64,000 nucleotides of DNA from Chrysoporthe austroafricana (GCA_001051155.2 JYIP02000005.1:4340001-4404000), one strand, 5' to 3'; shown: positions 1 through 13,000, counted from the first letter of the stretch. Numbers and translations: made by a program. The notes: generated by a model from the sequence alone, not told the origin.

Positions 1-51
1 CCTTTTTAATTCGTAATATTAATATTTTTTTAAATATTTCTTGATATTTAG

Positions 52-510
52 TAATAGCAAAACTTATAGAAATGGTAAATTTATAATAAATTCGTTTAGT
101 AAATCTATAATAAATCCCTTAATAAATATACAATAAATTTATTAAATAAATGCTATACTTTTATTAAAGGGCTTATATAATGCTTTAATATATTTTTAAT
201 ATAATTTATTTTCTTAAAAGAATTATATTTTATAATATATTTTAATATATTTATCATTAATTAATACCTATATTTTATATGCTTTTATTACGTAATCGGG
301 TTTCAATTATCAGCTTTATAAAAGTAATAGCTCTTATAAAAATATTAGTCTTATAAAATATCGGCTTTTATAAGAATATCGATTTTATAAAATATTAGCT
401 TCTATAGAAATAGCATTTCTATAAGAGATATTATAATTATTTATCGATAATTTATTGCTAATTTATTATAATAATTATCGGCAATAATATTTTCATTATT
501 ATTGCGGCTT
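52..510 (+). repeat. E1-family LTR, inverted copy
   Basis: This stretch is the reverse complement of the terminal repeat seen at 4165-4638 and 31,044-31,482. The outer edge is placed at the TAATAGCAAAAC motif (position 52), the mirror image of the GTTTTGCTATCA edge of the other copies; the inner edge is approximate. It contains the degenerate sub-repeats around GATATTTTATAAAA (about 300-430) seen in the other copies. It is extremely AT-rich. The opposite orientation shows that this copy belongs to an element reading rightwards, while the main E1 copy reads leftwards. Confidence 0.6.
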
Positions 511-3240
511 ATTAATTATATTGAGATTAAGTATCTTGCTTAAATATATAAGTTTATATAAGCTTTAAACGATTTTAAAAAAAAGAATTAAGTTATATCG
601 GATATTAAAATCTTTTTCAAAATCGCATATGCTTTTATCAATTAAAAACTTTTAGCCGATTAATACGAAAAGGCAAAGCAAAATCTTAAGGAAGCTAATG
701 CATTTTTGCAAAAAACAAAGGCATAAATAGTTAAGCAAGAATAGCTTTTACTGTTTAAGTAATAGACTTAAGAGAGAAGAAAGTCGAATTTCGATAAGAA
801 TTTATCTCAATAAAAAAGAAAGAATAATATATTCTGGGAAAACTTTTCCAAATATCGAAAATTTCGAAAGCTTGCGGAAACGATAACGGAAGAAAAGCGA
901 TAATAAGTACTTATAGAAATGAATAAAAGCGAAAATACCTTTCGACTTAATAATCCGGAAAATCCATTAAAAGAATTAGCTTAGCAATAATTTATCGAAA
1001 ATCGAAAGCATTATATACTTGAATATATTAATACTAATAATAAAATTAAATATTACAATATTCGATTGAAAATTTAAATTTTAGATTTATTAATAAATTT
1101 GAGAATTTTGCAGCTATAATAAGATGAATAGATAAAAGCAAAAGAAAATAATTAGTTTTAGGAAATAAGCGTATTTTTTTCCTTTTAATGAGAGCTTAAA
1201 ATCGGAATGCTTCTAAATAAAGTTTTATTGCAGCTATTTTAGCTAATTTTATAAACTTTATAGCAAAAGGCATATTAATGCCCTAATTGGGTTTATCGGA
1301 CTATTTGCAGCTTTTCGGAAAAGAAAATTATAAAAAAGAAAGATTAAATAAAAGAAAATCGGATAATCGCATTACTATCTTTCAAAAATACCCGACTCTT
1401 TTTCTTTTAATTATTAGCCTATTAGATTAGTTTTTATAACAATTTAAAATAAAAGCAATTTATTAAAATAGCTTTATTTCGGAAAAAGCAGTACGTATTA
1501 AGTTTAAAAGAATATTCCGATTGCAATAAGCTTTTAATATACAAACGTTTTAATCGGAACTTATTAAGGAACCTTTTCCTATTTCGGCTATAAAATAATA
1601 CGCTAATAACGGATATCGCTTTACCAAACTAGCATTTCTTAATATTAAAGAATATATTTGGCAAATATTTATATTAAAGGCAGGAAATTAATTAAACCAA
1701 AAACTATTTTTGAATCCTTAATTAAATATTAAAATTAACCCTGATTTCCAAGAAAAACTAGTTAATAAGCTAAATAAATTACCGGATTTATCGGATTCCA
1801 GTAATAATAAAAGCAATAATTCTTAAAACTTATTATTTGGTTATAAATAATCCAAAAATCTTTAAGCATATCGGCTTGATTTACTTGAATTTATAGCATT
1901 GCCTATTAGCATTAATAAGGAATTCAAAGATATAATTATAAAGTAATTCTGACTTTATAAAAACTGGAATAATTATACCGACTTAATAATTATATTTATT
2001 ATAAACGGCAAGATTATTATTTGGAAAAACTTTTAAGCCTTTATAGACTAGTATAAAATATATATAATTAGAAATATAAAATGCGCTAAATATTTCAGCT
2101 TTTATTTATTCGTTTGCTTAGCTAAAATAATATATACTTAGTTTTATTTTATATTATTTTCCTAAAAACGTAAAAATCTTATTTTGCATAAGCATAATTA
2201 GAACTAATAGAAAAAATAATTAAGAAAAGATTTCTCTATATTGTAGAAAATTATAAAAGATTTGCTAAATGCTTAATAATATTCCAGAAAAATATACGAA
2301 ATAATTATAATATTCTGAAATTTATTTATTATATCTGTTAATTTATTAAGCTAGCCGAATATTTAAATTCGTATTTGGCTAGAAATATTTGGAATCGAAT
2401 CGATAAAGAATTAATAACTAGATATTTCGATAGACCTAGTCGAAATGAAAATACGAAAGATTTCGAAAAATGTTTTAAAGCGAAATAAAAAATATAGCAT
2501 ATTCTCAAATCAGACCGCATAATAAGACTATCTCGTAACCTATACAACTAGTACGGAAAGTTATGCAATCGGCTATTAATTTTCCCAATATTAATATTTA
2601 CTTCTTAGCCAATATATTTTCAGGATGCCCTAGAAAATTCAAGCCTTAAACATTTAAATATTTATTTCGCTTAATAAGGATATTTAATCAATCAAATCTA
2701 TCTAAAAGTATTGAATATATCCTGGAATACGAATTCTAAAAGCTTTTATTAAAATAATAACGAAAGCTAATAAACGCTCGAAATTAATTATAAGAACGGA
2801 TAGCCCGATAATAAAATATCCTTAATATAGCTAAGAAGATATTAACCAATATTATAGATAATAGCAAAAGTTTAATTTCAAGAAACCGGAATTTTTAATT
2901 GCGCTTTTATTATCGATTCGTATAAAAGGATATTAAAAAACGTTTTATCCAATTAATTCTAGCAAATTTTAATATCGATAACGGAAAATTGCAATATAAT
3001 CCAAACAAAGAGAATAAGCTAAGTCGAAAAGGCTATTTTCTTATAAACGATAATTTATTTATAGCTAATAACAATAAATAAATTGAAAAGATTGAAAATA
3101 GCGAAAATTTATGAAAACGAAATAATAATTCGGAAGGATATGCTAATAAAGAAAATATAATAATCGAAAACGATATATAAATTTTTCGGACCGAAAAGAT
3201 AAAATTATTTATAAACGAAAGCATATTTCATATTAAGTAA
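511..3240 (+). mobile_element. Truncated 5' internal part of an E1-family gypsy retroelement
   Basis: The sequence is the reverse complement of 13,915-16,640, so it is the LTR-proximal 5' internal part of an E1 copy read in the + direction. Two decayed frames match between the copies: the one read on the minus strand at 2338-2547 corresponds to 14,569-14,763 on the plus strand, and 3033-3224 corresponds to 13,900-14,124. The copy stops abruptly at about 3240, where an inverted piece of the same family begins. By position it should hold gag, but I recognise no domain. No long open frame survives. Confidence 0.6.
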
Positions 3241-4164
3241 TTAGGAAAGAAGAGGTCGGGTATTTCTAAAAGATAGTAATACGATCGTTCGATCTTCTTT
3301 TATTTAATCTTTTTTCTTTATAATCTTCTTTTCCGAAAAGCTGCAAATAGTCCGATAAATCCGATTAAAGCATTAATATATTTTCTGCTATAAAGTTTAT
3401 AAAGTTAGCCGGAATAGCTATAATAAAACTTTATTTAAAAGCATTCCGATTCTAAATTTCTATTAAAAGAGAAAAAATACGTTTATTTCCTGGAATTAAT
3501 TATTTTCTTTTGCTTTTATCTATTCTTTTTATTATAGCTAAAAAATTCTTAAATTTATTAATAAATCTAAAATTTGAATTTTTAGTTAAATATCGTAATA
3601 GATAAATATATTTAATTTTATTATTAATATTAATATATTCAAGCAGATAATACTTTCGATTTTCGATAAATTATTCCTAAGCTAATTCTTCTAACGGATT
3701 TTCCGGATTATTAAATTAAAAAGTATTTTTATTTTCGTTTATTTTTATAAGTATTTATTATCGCTTTTCTTCCGTTATTATTTTAGCAAGCTTCCGAAAT
3801 TTTCGATATTTAGAAAAGTCTTTCTAGAACGTATTATTCTTTTCTATTTATTAAAATAAATTCTTATCGAAATTCGACTTTTTTCCTTCTTAAGTCTATT
3901 ATTTAAGCAATAAAGGCTATCCTTGCTTAATTACTTATGCTTTTGCTTTTTGCAAAAATGTATTGGTTTCCTTAAAGTTCTGCTTTGCCTTTTCGTATCG
4001 ATTAGCCAAAAGTTTCCAATCGATAAAAGTATATACGATTTCGAAAAAGATCTTGATATCCAATATAACCCAATCCTTTTTCTTAAAGTCGTTTAAAGCT
4101 TATATAAACTTATATACCTGAGCAGAATATTTAATTTCGATATAATCGATAAGCTGCAATAATA
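3241..4164 (-). mobile_element. 5' internal fragment of a second, oppositely oriented E1 copy
   Basis: This is directly similar to 15,740-16,640 and inverted relative to about 511-1440. It joins without a gap to the LTR at 4165-4638, in the order expected for a leftward-reading element (5' internal sequence next to its 5' LTR). No coding frame can be read. Together with the previous fragment it forms one arm of a long inverted repeat. Confidence 0.6.
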
Positions 4165-4638
4165 AAATATTATTATCAGTAATTGCTATAGTAAATTAGC
4201 GATAAATTATCGATAAATAATTATAATATCTCTTATAAGAGCGCTATTTTTACAAAAGCCAATATTTTATAAAACCGATATTCTTATAAAAGCCGATATT
4301 TTACAAAGCCGATACTTTTATAAAAGCCGATATCTTATAAAACCGATATTTCTATAAGAACTATTGCTTTATAAAGCCGATAATCGAAACCCGATTATGC
4401 AGCAAAAACGTATAAAGCATAGCTATTAATTAATAGTAAATATACTGAAATATATTATAAAGTATAATTCTTTTAAGAAAGTAAATTATATAAAGAGTAT
4501 ATTAAGGTATTATATAAGCTTTCCGGTAAACGTATAGCATTTATTTAGTAAATTTATTACGTATTTATTAAGGGATTTACTATAGATTTACTAAGCGAAT
4601 CCATTATAAATTCATTACGTTTATAAATTTTGCTATTA
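4165..4638 (-). repeat. E1-family LTR shared by two tandem element pieces
   Basis: It matches 31,044-31,482 plus 16,665-16,701 (the LTR split by E2) and the inverted copy at 52-510. The right edge ends in TTTTGCTATTA, where other copies have TTTTGCTATCA. Sub-repeats of about 20 bp around AAAAGCCGATAT lie at about 4250-4385. On its left is 5' internal sequence and on its right 3' internal sequence, so one LTR serves two leftward copies. That is the arrangement left by LTR-LTR recombination or tandem insertion. The left edge is approximate. Confidence 0.65.
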
Positions 4639-5975
4639 ATTTTATAGCAAAGAATTTATAAAAAGATATAATTTAATAATTGCGTAATATATTTTGGATA
4701 TAATAATGTTTATAACTTTATTAATACAATCTTTGCAAGTTTATAGAAGCTTAATAAAGTAAAGCCAAATTAATAATAATATTAGCTTAATGCTTAAAAA
4801 TAATATTTAAAAATATAATAAAAAGTAGTAATAATAAAGCAATATAGCTAGCTATAATAAGTAAATAAAAATAGTAATTATAAGCGTACTAATAAGAAAA
4901 GAAAAACAAAATAAATTTACTAGCAATTTACGAAATAATAGCCTTTTGCATTTGCTAGAAATTTATTTGCTTTATTTAGCAATCGCTTTTACCTTAATGC
5001 ATGCCTATTATATTACGGATTCTTTCGATCTTTTAAAGCAAGTAAACTAGCTTATTTTAATATATTTTCTATTCGTAAGTTGCGCTTTAGCCTATTTCGT
5101 TTTTATAAAGCAGTTATAATAATATCTCTTAATTTAAGAACTTCTTCCGCTAATAGCCGCTTTCGCTTTATTCTTTCTTACAATTCGGCTATAATTTCGC
5201 ATTTCCGTTCGAAATTACGTATTATTTCGTCCGTATTTAGAGCATTATAAGGCATTTATATATTATAATAATTAAAATAATTCATTTATTTTATTAAGTA
5301 TTTAATTTTGCGCGGATTATATTTATATTTTCGCTTATAGCAGCTAATTATTCTTTTTAGCTTATAATATCGGTAGTTTTCCAAATATTTCTCGATATTC
5401 GGATTTTTTAATATATTTATTAAGTCTTAATATATAAAATTATATTTGTAAAGATCCGTTTTAAGAAAGTTTGCAAGTATTAATTATATTATTGAAATTA
5501 TTGAATAAATATTTATATAAAGAGCTAATTTCAATTTATATACTAAATTCTTTATTTTTCAAATAATTTGGAAAAGTTTTATCTTTTATTATAAAAACTT
5601 TAATAATAAGTTATCTAGCAATAAATACTCGTAACCCAAGCGAATATATATTTAATTATTTAATTCGAAAATTATTTGGCAGTAATATTTATTATATTGC
5701 ATTTTGGCTGCTATTTGCGTTTTGGTAATAAAAAGTTAAGCTTTTTTTTAGAAAATTTCTTTTATTAGAAATATTATATCCTTTATTTACTAGCCCGATA
5801 ATAAGTTAAATCCGAATAGCATTTAACTAATTAAATATTTTATAGCTTAATTATATGCATTATTTAAATTAAATTATAATGCTAGTATTATTTCGGTTTA
5901 TTTTGCATTAGAATAAGCAGTAATAAAATACCGAATTGCTATTTCAATTATTCGGTTCTTTATTTCAGATTGCTT
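4639..5975 (-). mobile_element. 3' internal fragment of an E1-family copy (post-integrase region)
   Basis: This fragment is colinear with 9163-10,494 of the main E1 copy, starting with the same LTR-adjacent sequence (a version of AAAGATACGATTT). Homology ends near 5975, at the shared TTATTTCAGATT. In the main copy the matching stretch includes the region after the integrase. All frames are closed by TAA/TAG codons. The fragment shows that in one family member the 3' internal sequence lies directly against the LTR. Confidence 0.6.
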
Positions 5976-6496
5976 ATTATAAAATAGCGAATATCGGTAT
6001 AGGATAAATATAAAAATATATAAATCGAAAGTAGATATTCGGCTTAAACAATTATATAAGCACAAATAAAAAAGAAATAAGAAGAGGGTTGATTTCTGTT
6101 ATATTAGTTGTTATCTTGTCGTTTTTTTTTTTTGCTTTATCTATCGAGAGTAAGCGGAAAGCGAGATATATATATTTGAAATCTCTATCTTTCTCGAATA
6201 TTCTTTGCCACTTGATTTATAAGTATAAGCTGTATTTATAAGCATTTATCAGCTTATTATAAATCAAAGTTGCATTTATATTATTTAGTTTATCCGTTCG
6301 AAAGCAATAGGGAAATAGTTATTATAATAAGCTTTGCATTACGCAAGCTTATTATTTGCTACTCGCTACTCTTTCGAATGTTCTAGCAGCTTCTGCTTAC
6401 GTAATTAACTGATTATATAATTATATCTTATATATAAGTATAGTTTATAATAGTTATAAATACAGCAACCTTAGCTTTATAGCTCGTATAATTATT
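5976..6496. other. AT-rich stretch with no recognised gene
   Basis: I find no similarity to the other pieces here. It includes a run of T (6121-6133), a slightly less AT-rich patch, and a TGTTATATTAG motif near 6098 that could be the start of a foreign LTR. No matching end or second copy is visible, so I do not call one. Confidence 0.4.
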
Positions 6497-6703
6497 GATA
6501 GTAAACGTACTGAAATATATTATAAAGCATAGTTTTCCTAAGAAAGTAAATTACGCTAAAAGCTTATCAAGGCATTATATAAGCCCCCCGGTAAGAGTAT
6601 AGCATCCACCTGGTAAATTCATTGCGTATTTACTAAGGGATTTACTATAAATTCATTAAGCAAATCTATTATGAATTTATTACGTCTATAGGTTTTGTTA
6701 TCA
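6497..6703 (-). repeat. Partial E1-family LTR
   Basis: It matches the right-hand part of the E1 LTR (compare 31,270-31,482), including the block ATATAAGCCCCCCGGTAAGA, and ends with TTTTGTTATCA at 6703. It is less AT-rich than the copy at 4165-4638, so it was mutated less or inserted later. The left half of the LTR is absent. Confidence 0.65.
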
Positions 6704-7479
6704 ATTGCTAGCCTCTTATAACCTTTATTTATAAAAGAAGCTAATAGTTAAGGACGTTTTAGGTAGCAATAGTACGATATAGTAAGACTCTGGGTTATAC
6801 GGCAAGGAAAAATACGATAATACTATTGGATAAAGGAGATTATATAGAAAGTAATAATCGTTTTATAAAACCGACTCGTACCAGAATCCTAACAGGTAAA
6901 CGTACTTATGCCGGGAATTTGAATAACAAATATGCCTATGCCGAAAACTAAAAAGAAAACCTGCTTGCGTTAGAGGCTTAGAATTGATCTTCCATTACAA
7001 TCGGTTTATGCTTAAAGTAGATGGATATATATAATACTTGTATATAATAAGGCTAGCCGATATCCAAGTATATTTCGGTAGTGCTTAGTCGTATTTATTG
7101 CCGAAATATTTAGTATAAATATAACTAAAAAATCAAAATTGCTTGTAAATATTAATAGAAAATATAGCTTTTAAATAATAAGGTATTAAATAAATATAAT
7201 AGTAATAAATATAAAGTAAAATTACGATAAGATATATCGGTATGCAAAGCTAATAGCCGTATATAATCGTTATATAGCAATATTATAACTAGTCTTTAAT
7301 ATAAATAGCTAAATCTATAAATTATTGGAAGAAAGCAGCATTATATATTGCTAATAAAGTTATATTAATAAATAATAGCTATATTTACTAATTAGGGGTA
7401 ATTTCCAAGGCTTTAATAATAGCTTTAAAGTTCAATAAGTTACGAAAGAACGTAATAAATAGTTTTTCTTTTCCGATAT
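6704..7479. other. Unassigned repeat-like segment between LTR remnant and decayed ORF
   Basis: This stretch is somewhat richer in GC than its surroundings and is absent from the related piece at 4639-5975. Read on the minus strand it contains TGTTAGGATTCTGGTACGAG (about 6880-6900), which resembles the TGTTAG start of many fungal LTRs. I find no matching CTAACA end or second copy within the window. Confidence 0.35.
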
Positions 7480-9060
7480 AATCGCAAAAGTCGGTATGGT
7501 TATAGATATCAAGCTATAGAGTTTTAACTAGCTTATGCGCTTGGATATAAGACTTAAGGCCTATTATGCGATTTTGGCATTGCAAAGATTAGGCAGCATT
7601 AAAATAGTTTTTATATTCGTTAGCCTATTTCTGAAAAGTAATATTGAAATCGTAATCCATATTATTTTTGATAAAGACGATCTTAATAGCCTTAAAATCG
7701 TATTCGAAACGGAAGATTTGGTTTATAATAAAATGCAAGCCCGACCGGTTAGATAAGATAATAGGATCAAAATTGCGGAACCAAATAACGAACTCGTATA
7801 TATATTTTCCTATAATAAAAGGGAAAAAGTATTAAATACAATTATCGTAAATTCTGATAATACCGAATTTAATATTATTATAAATAGCAAAGCTATTAGC
7901 AATATAAAGATAGTTAATACCGAAATTGCTTTTCTAAGTAAAATTATAGCATATATATTCTTTGGATATATAGAAGGCTAATATGCAATAATATATTGCG
8001 ATTTCGGTTTTAATAGCTTTGGATTTGGAATTATATTTGATAAATAAAGCGGGGATAGCGCAAAGCATAGCTCGCAAAAGCAAAATATTACTGATATTAG
8101 TTCGGGAAGCCTTATTTAATATAGCTAATAAGCTAGCTATATTCGGTAAATTATTCTCGGTTAAGTCGATAATATTATTTATAATTCGATAGCATTTAGC
8201 TAGCATTATAAAATTTCGCTTTATTATAGCAAATAGGCTTAGATTAGCGATTAGTATAATAGGTTTGGAAGCTTTAAATTTGGTTAAGACTGGCTTAATA
8301 TTCTTAGCTATTTTCTTCCAAGCAGCAAGGGCTATATTACGATTATATTCGTAAACTATAATAACTTTTGCTATATTAGCTATATAGCGTATAGCATTTA
8401 TTTCCTTTTTAATAAGATTGCCGTAATTGCTTAATATTATTTATTTAGCCTTATCTTTAATATAACGGCTATGCTTATTTCGTAAGCGATTATCTTTCGA
8501 TATTATAATAGGAAATAGAATGCGATAAGCTATTAATAGAGTATATAAGGCAAAGATAAAATTACGAATAGTAAGTGAATTCGAAATAAATTTAAGCAAT
8601 ACTTTTCTAATAAAGTTATCCGTTAGTCTATTATCTATATCTTTATTTATAATAGCATTTGCGCTAATAAGGGTATTTAAATAAAGCTCTTATGCTTTAT
8701 AAATAGAGCTAGAATAATCAATTTATAATAGCATAAAATATTATAAAATAAGCTTTTAAGCTTTTTTAGTAATTAATAGCTAATTAATATCGCTATTGCT
8801 TAGCTCGGTATTGAAAACGTAAATATTATATTCGACCTTTCGGTTTATTATATCGGTATAACCTTTACTAATTAGCATTCGATAAAAGGCTACCGTATAA
8901 GTTTTCTAATAACAAAAGAAATCGTTCAAATAGTTTTTCGTTATGTAAGTATTACGGTAGAAACGGCTTTTGCTACTATATAAATAATATAACTTACCGA
9001 TATCTTTTTAAAGAGAAACGGTCTTTAAGCGATATTTTATAAATATACTTGGCATATTAT
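7480..9060 (-). pseudogene. Unidentified decayed ORF beside the 3' end of E1
   Basis: One minus-strand frame can be followed for roughly 520 codons. It is interrupted by about a dozen stops, all TAA or TAG and none TGA, as expected when CAA and CAG codons are mutated by RIP. The best preserved part (about 8640-7934) has one TAA in over 230 codons. I recognise no family: there is no reverse transcriptase, integrase, chromodomain or zinc-knuckle motif, and no clear membrane segment. It reads in the same direction as the E1 polyprotein and lies downstream of it, but is missing from the other E1 3' end at 4639. It may be an extra element gene or part of an inserted element. Confidence 0.5.
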
Positions 9061-9539
9061 ATAATCCTGCTTTTTCGGCAAACTTTAGAAAGTTTTTCCT
9101 AAGATATAAAATACAGTATTGCGTAGAAATTAAGCATAGCTAAATATACCGTTTCTTATCAATCTTGGTTTTATAACGAAACATTTACAGAAAGATACGA
9201 TTTGATAATTGCATAATGTATTTTGGTTTTAATAATATTAATAGCTTTATTAATATAATTCTTGCAAGTTTACAGAAGTTTAATAAAGTAAAGCGAAATT
9301 GATAATAATACTAGCTTAATGCTTAAAAATAATATTCAAAAATATAATAAAAGGTAATAATAATAAGGCGATATAGCTAGCTATAATGGGTAAATAAGGA
9401 TAATAGTCGTAAGCGCGCTAATAGGAAAAGGAAAATAAAGTAAATTTATTAGCAGTTTACGAAATAATAGCTTTTTGCATTTGCTAGAAATTTACTTGCC
9501 CTATTTAGCAATCGCTTTTACTTTAATACGCGCTTATTG

Positions 9540-12500
9540 CGTTACAAGTTCTTTCGATTTCTTGGAATAAATAGACTAGCTTATTCCAATATACTTTTTA
9601 TTCGTAAGTCGCGCTTTAGCTTACCTCGTTTTCGTAAAGCAGTTACAATAATATCTCCCGGTTTAAAGATTTCTTCCGCTAATAGCTGCTTTCGCTTTAC
9701 TCTTTCTTGCAATTCGGTTATAGCTTTGCGTTTCCGTTCGAAATTACGTATTATTTCGTCCGTATTCAAAGTATTACGGGGCATCTATATATTATAATAG
9801 CTAGAGTAATTTATCCATTTTACTAAATATTCAATTTTGCGCGGATTATATTTATACTTTTGCTTATAGTAGCTAATTATTTTTTCTAGCTTGTTATATT
9901 AATAATCTTTCTAGTATTTCTCGATATCTAGATCCTTTAGCATATTTATTAAGTTCTAGTATATAAGGTTATATTTATAAGGATTTGTTTTAGGAAAGTT
10001 TGCAAATTTCAATTATATTACCGAAATTACTGGATAAATATTTATATAAAAAGCCAATTTCAATTTATATGCTATCTTTCGAATAACTTGGAAAAATCTT
10101 ATCCTTTATTATAAAAATTTCAGAGATAAATTATTTAATAATAAATATTCGTAATTTAAGCGAATATATACCCAATTATCTAATTCGAAAATTATTTGGC
10201 AATAATGCCTGTTATATTGCAATTTGGCTGCTATTTGCGCTTTAGCAATAAAAAGTTAAGCTTTTTCCTGGAAAATTTCTTTTGCTAGGAATATTATATT
10301 CTCTATTTATTAGCCCGATAATAGGTTAAATCCGAATAGTATTTGGCTAGCTGAATATTTTATAGCTCGGTTATATATATTATTCAAATTAAATTATAAT
10401 ACCGGTATTATCTCGATTTATTTTATATCAAAATAAGCGATTATGAAATGCCGACTTGCTATTTCAACTATTCGGTTCTTTATTTCAGATTACTTGTCCG
10501 TTTGCGAATACGAAACGGTAAAGTAAGCAAATTTCGTTCCGATAGCCTCTTATAAATATTTCCAGAATTCCGATAGGAATTTCGAATCTCTATTTAAAAT
10601 AATCCTCTTGAATATTCCTTAATTAGTAATATAAAATATCCGTAAAATAAGGGTTGCCTAGTCTGCTGCAATATATATTGCATTACTTAATATAATAATC
10701 GTAATTTTGGAATACTTATCCGTAATTGTAAGAAATGCATTCAAGAATAGCATTTTAGCCAGAACTTATATAATATTTATAGATAATACTATTAATAATC
10801 CTATAATAAAGTCTATAATAATAATATAAAATAGGATTAATAAAAATAATATAGGCTATATTTCCTTTAAAAGTTATTATAAATTATTTTTATTCTCGTT
10901 ATAAGCTCGATATATCGATATATAATTATATATTTTGGCATAGCAATATCTAATAATGAATCGATTTGTCAAATCGTATTATATGCAGTTTATACCGAAA
11001 TAGTATTTTCTATCGTAAGCTTCTTTAATAAAATCCAATACTATTTTATTCGGGATATATAATTATTATTTCCCGTAATAATTTTTGAGAAATAATAAAC
11101 TATTATAATTTAATATAAAAAGTAATCGGGCAATTTTGTTTAAGTCTTTTAATTATTCGATTATTTTGGACTATAAGGGGTATTTTTTATATCCTTTCTT
11201 AATATACCTTTTCATTTCGCTATTTATAGATATTTTATTGAAAACCTGGATAAGTTTGTCTTTTTATATCTTATTTAGAACGTTTTTATTATTAATAAGT
11301 TTCTGGATAAATAGTAATTTTGATATAGCATTTGCAAGAATATTCGATTTTCCCAGTATATAATATGCTTTCAAATCAAATTGGCTTAAATATTCCGAAA
11401 CGAAAATTAATTATATATTTGCTTTAATTTTATTTATTGTATTTATAAATAATAAATAAATAATACTAATTGTCGCTATATAATCGGTAAAGATATAAAC
11501 TGGTTTAGTTCGGTTCGATTCTATTATTATTCGCAATTTTCGTATTAGCTATATCAAATAGGCTATTTCAAGCTCTATAAGCTAGTACTTTCGTTCTGCT
11601 TTATTAATTGTCTTGCTTAAATAAAGGATTAGTTATACGGCTATACTTGCTATTAGCGATATTCCGTTCTATATATAATCGTTTGCTAATTAGAAAATAA
11701 TGCTTAAAAATCCCATTTCCTTAAATATATCTAGTTAGATTAAAAAAAGTTTATCTAGGATATAATGAAATAAAGCATTCTTAATTTTTAAAGCTATTTT
11801 AAGATTATAAAAACTATTAATTTTATCTAGTATTGAATCGAAAATAGCTTGCATAATATAGTTTCGCTATTTTATATTTATAAGTAAATAATTCGATTAG
11901 CAAGTTTCGTTTAGCATTCTAATTTTCTTTTTCTGAAATAAATTAACTCTATAATTATATTTAGGAATTAAATAATGTAAATATCCTATAAATCCAATAA
12001 ACCTTTCCAGTTGCTAAAGTATTTTGGGGAATTCCAAATCGCGAATAGCCTGTATCCGGTATTCCGTATTGGAAATTCCGAATCTGTTTATTTTGAATCC
12101 TAAGATCTGGATTGAAAGATATCCAAGAAACGATTTAAATCCAGCTAGTAAAATATTTTTGTATAAAAATAGCAAGAAAATAATTTATAAGTATCGCAAG
12201 TAATCTTATTCTATAATTAAATAAATAACGATATTATTTATGAAAATAGAAGCAAATTTGTAATATAATTATAAGAATTAATCTATAAAACGCTAGATAT
12301 AAAATAGTAAATTTCGAAATCTTATAAATAAAACTTTTATTTTTTTTTAATCGCAATAATTAATAATAGTAAATCGGTTTCTATAATCTAGATATACTAG
12401 GAATTAATAGAAAAATTATTATATATTTATTATTGTAATATATATTTTTCTTTTTAGCTATTTGATAACTTCCTGCTATAATAATAAGGAATAGGCATTA

Positions 12501-13000
12501 AGGATTAAGATTTTATTTAAAGCGTATAAATTAATTATTATATATATTTTTTTCTAATTATTTATATTCTTCCAAATTATAAAAATTAATAAACCGAATA
12601 GCATTGCATTTATAATCTATTTAGCTCGATTTTGCTAATATAATTTATCTAAAATTTCGTTAATTACTTCTTAATTTTCTTTATTTGAATAATATAACTT
12701 TTATCTTACTTTCTAATTCTATTATTTTTTGATTAAATTAACTTTTATTTATTAATCGATTAGTATATTAATAGGATTTATATTTTTGAAAACTCTAGCA
12801 TATGCCCGTATTAATTCTATAATTTTATAGAAAAATTCCGGTAAATGCTTGCAAATGTATATACCGAAATCAATTTCCGATTTTTTAATAGCTTTATTTT
12901 TTCGAATCCTTAATTTATTATTATTTTCGAAATAATCTCTTATTTCGGGAATCTCTATATCCGGGAATCGGTACTTTTCTAGCTATTTTCCAGTAATTTC
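9540..13000 (-). pseudogene. E1 polyprotein remnant (reverse transcriptase, probable RNase H/integrase)
   Basis: Read on the minus strand, the reverse transcriptase core is clear around 12,290-11,880. The block FASIFINNIVIY at about 12,260-12,220 stands where active enzymes have a YxDDIVIFS-type motif, so both catalytic Asp codons are now Asn (12,233-12,238). It is followed by a segment like the usual LRHLR..F.LF..KNI and then a connection region with LGFK-, ERFIGFIGYLHYLIP- and RKK-like blocks. By order, RNase H and integrase should lie at about 11,600-10,400, but I could not confirm catalytic residues. A short open frame (9784-9581) rich in Lys/Arg/Glu lies near the 3' end. The group resembles gypsy elements common in ascomycetes. 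Confidence 0.6.

Noticed and set aside
4250..4385. CRISPR-like array of short repeats
   Set aside because: The units are degenerate, adjacent and lie in an LTR of a eukaryotic retroelement; there are no spacers.
9537..9797. Plus-strand 86-codon frame at the E1 3' end
   Set aside because: It overlaps a minus-strand frame that fits the element's orientation and is repeated in decayed form at the other E1 copy.
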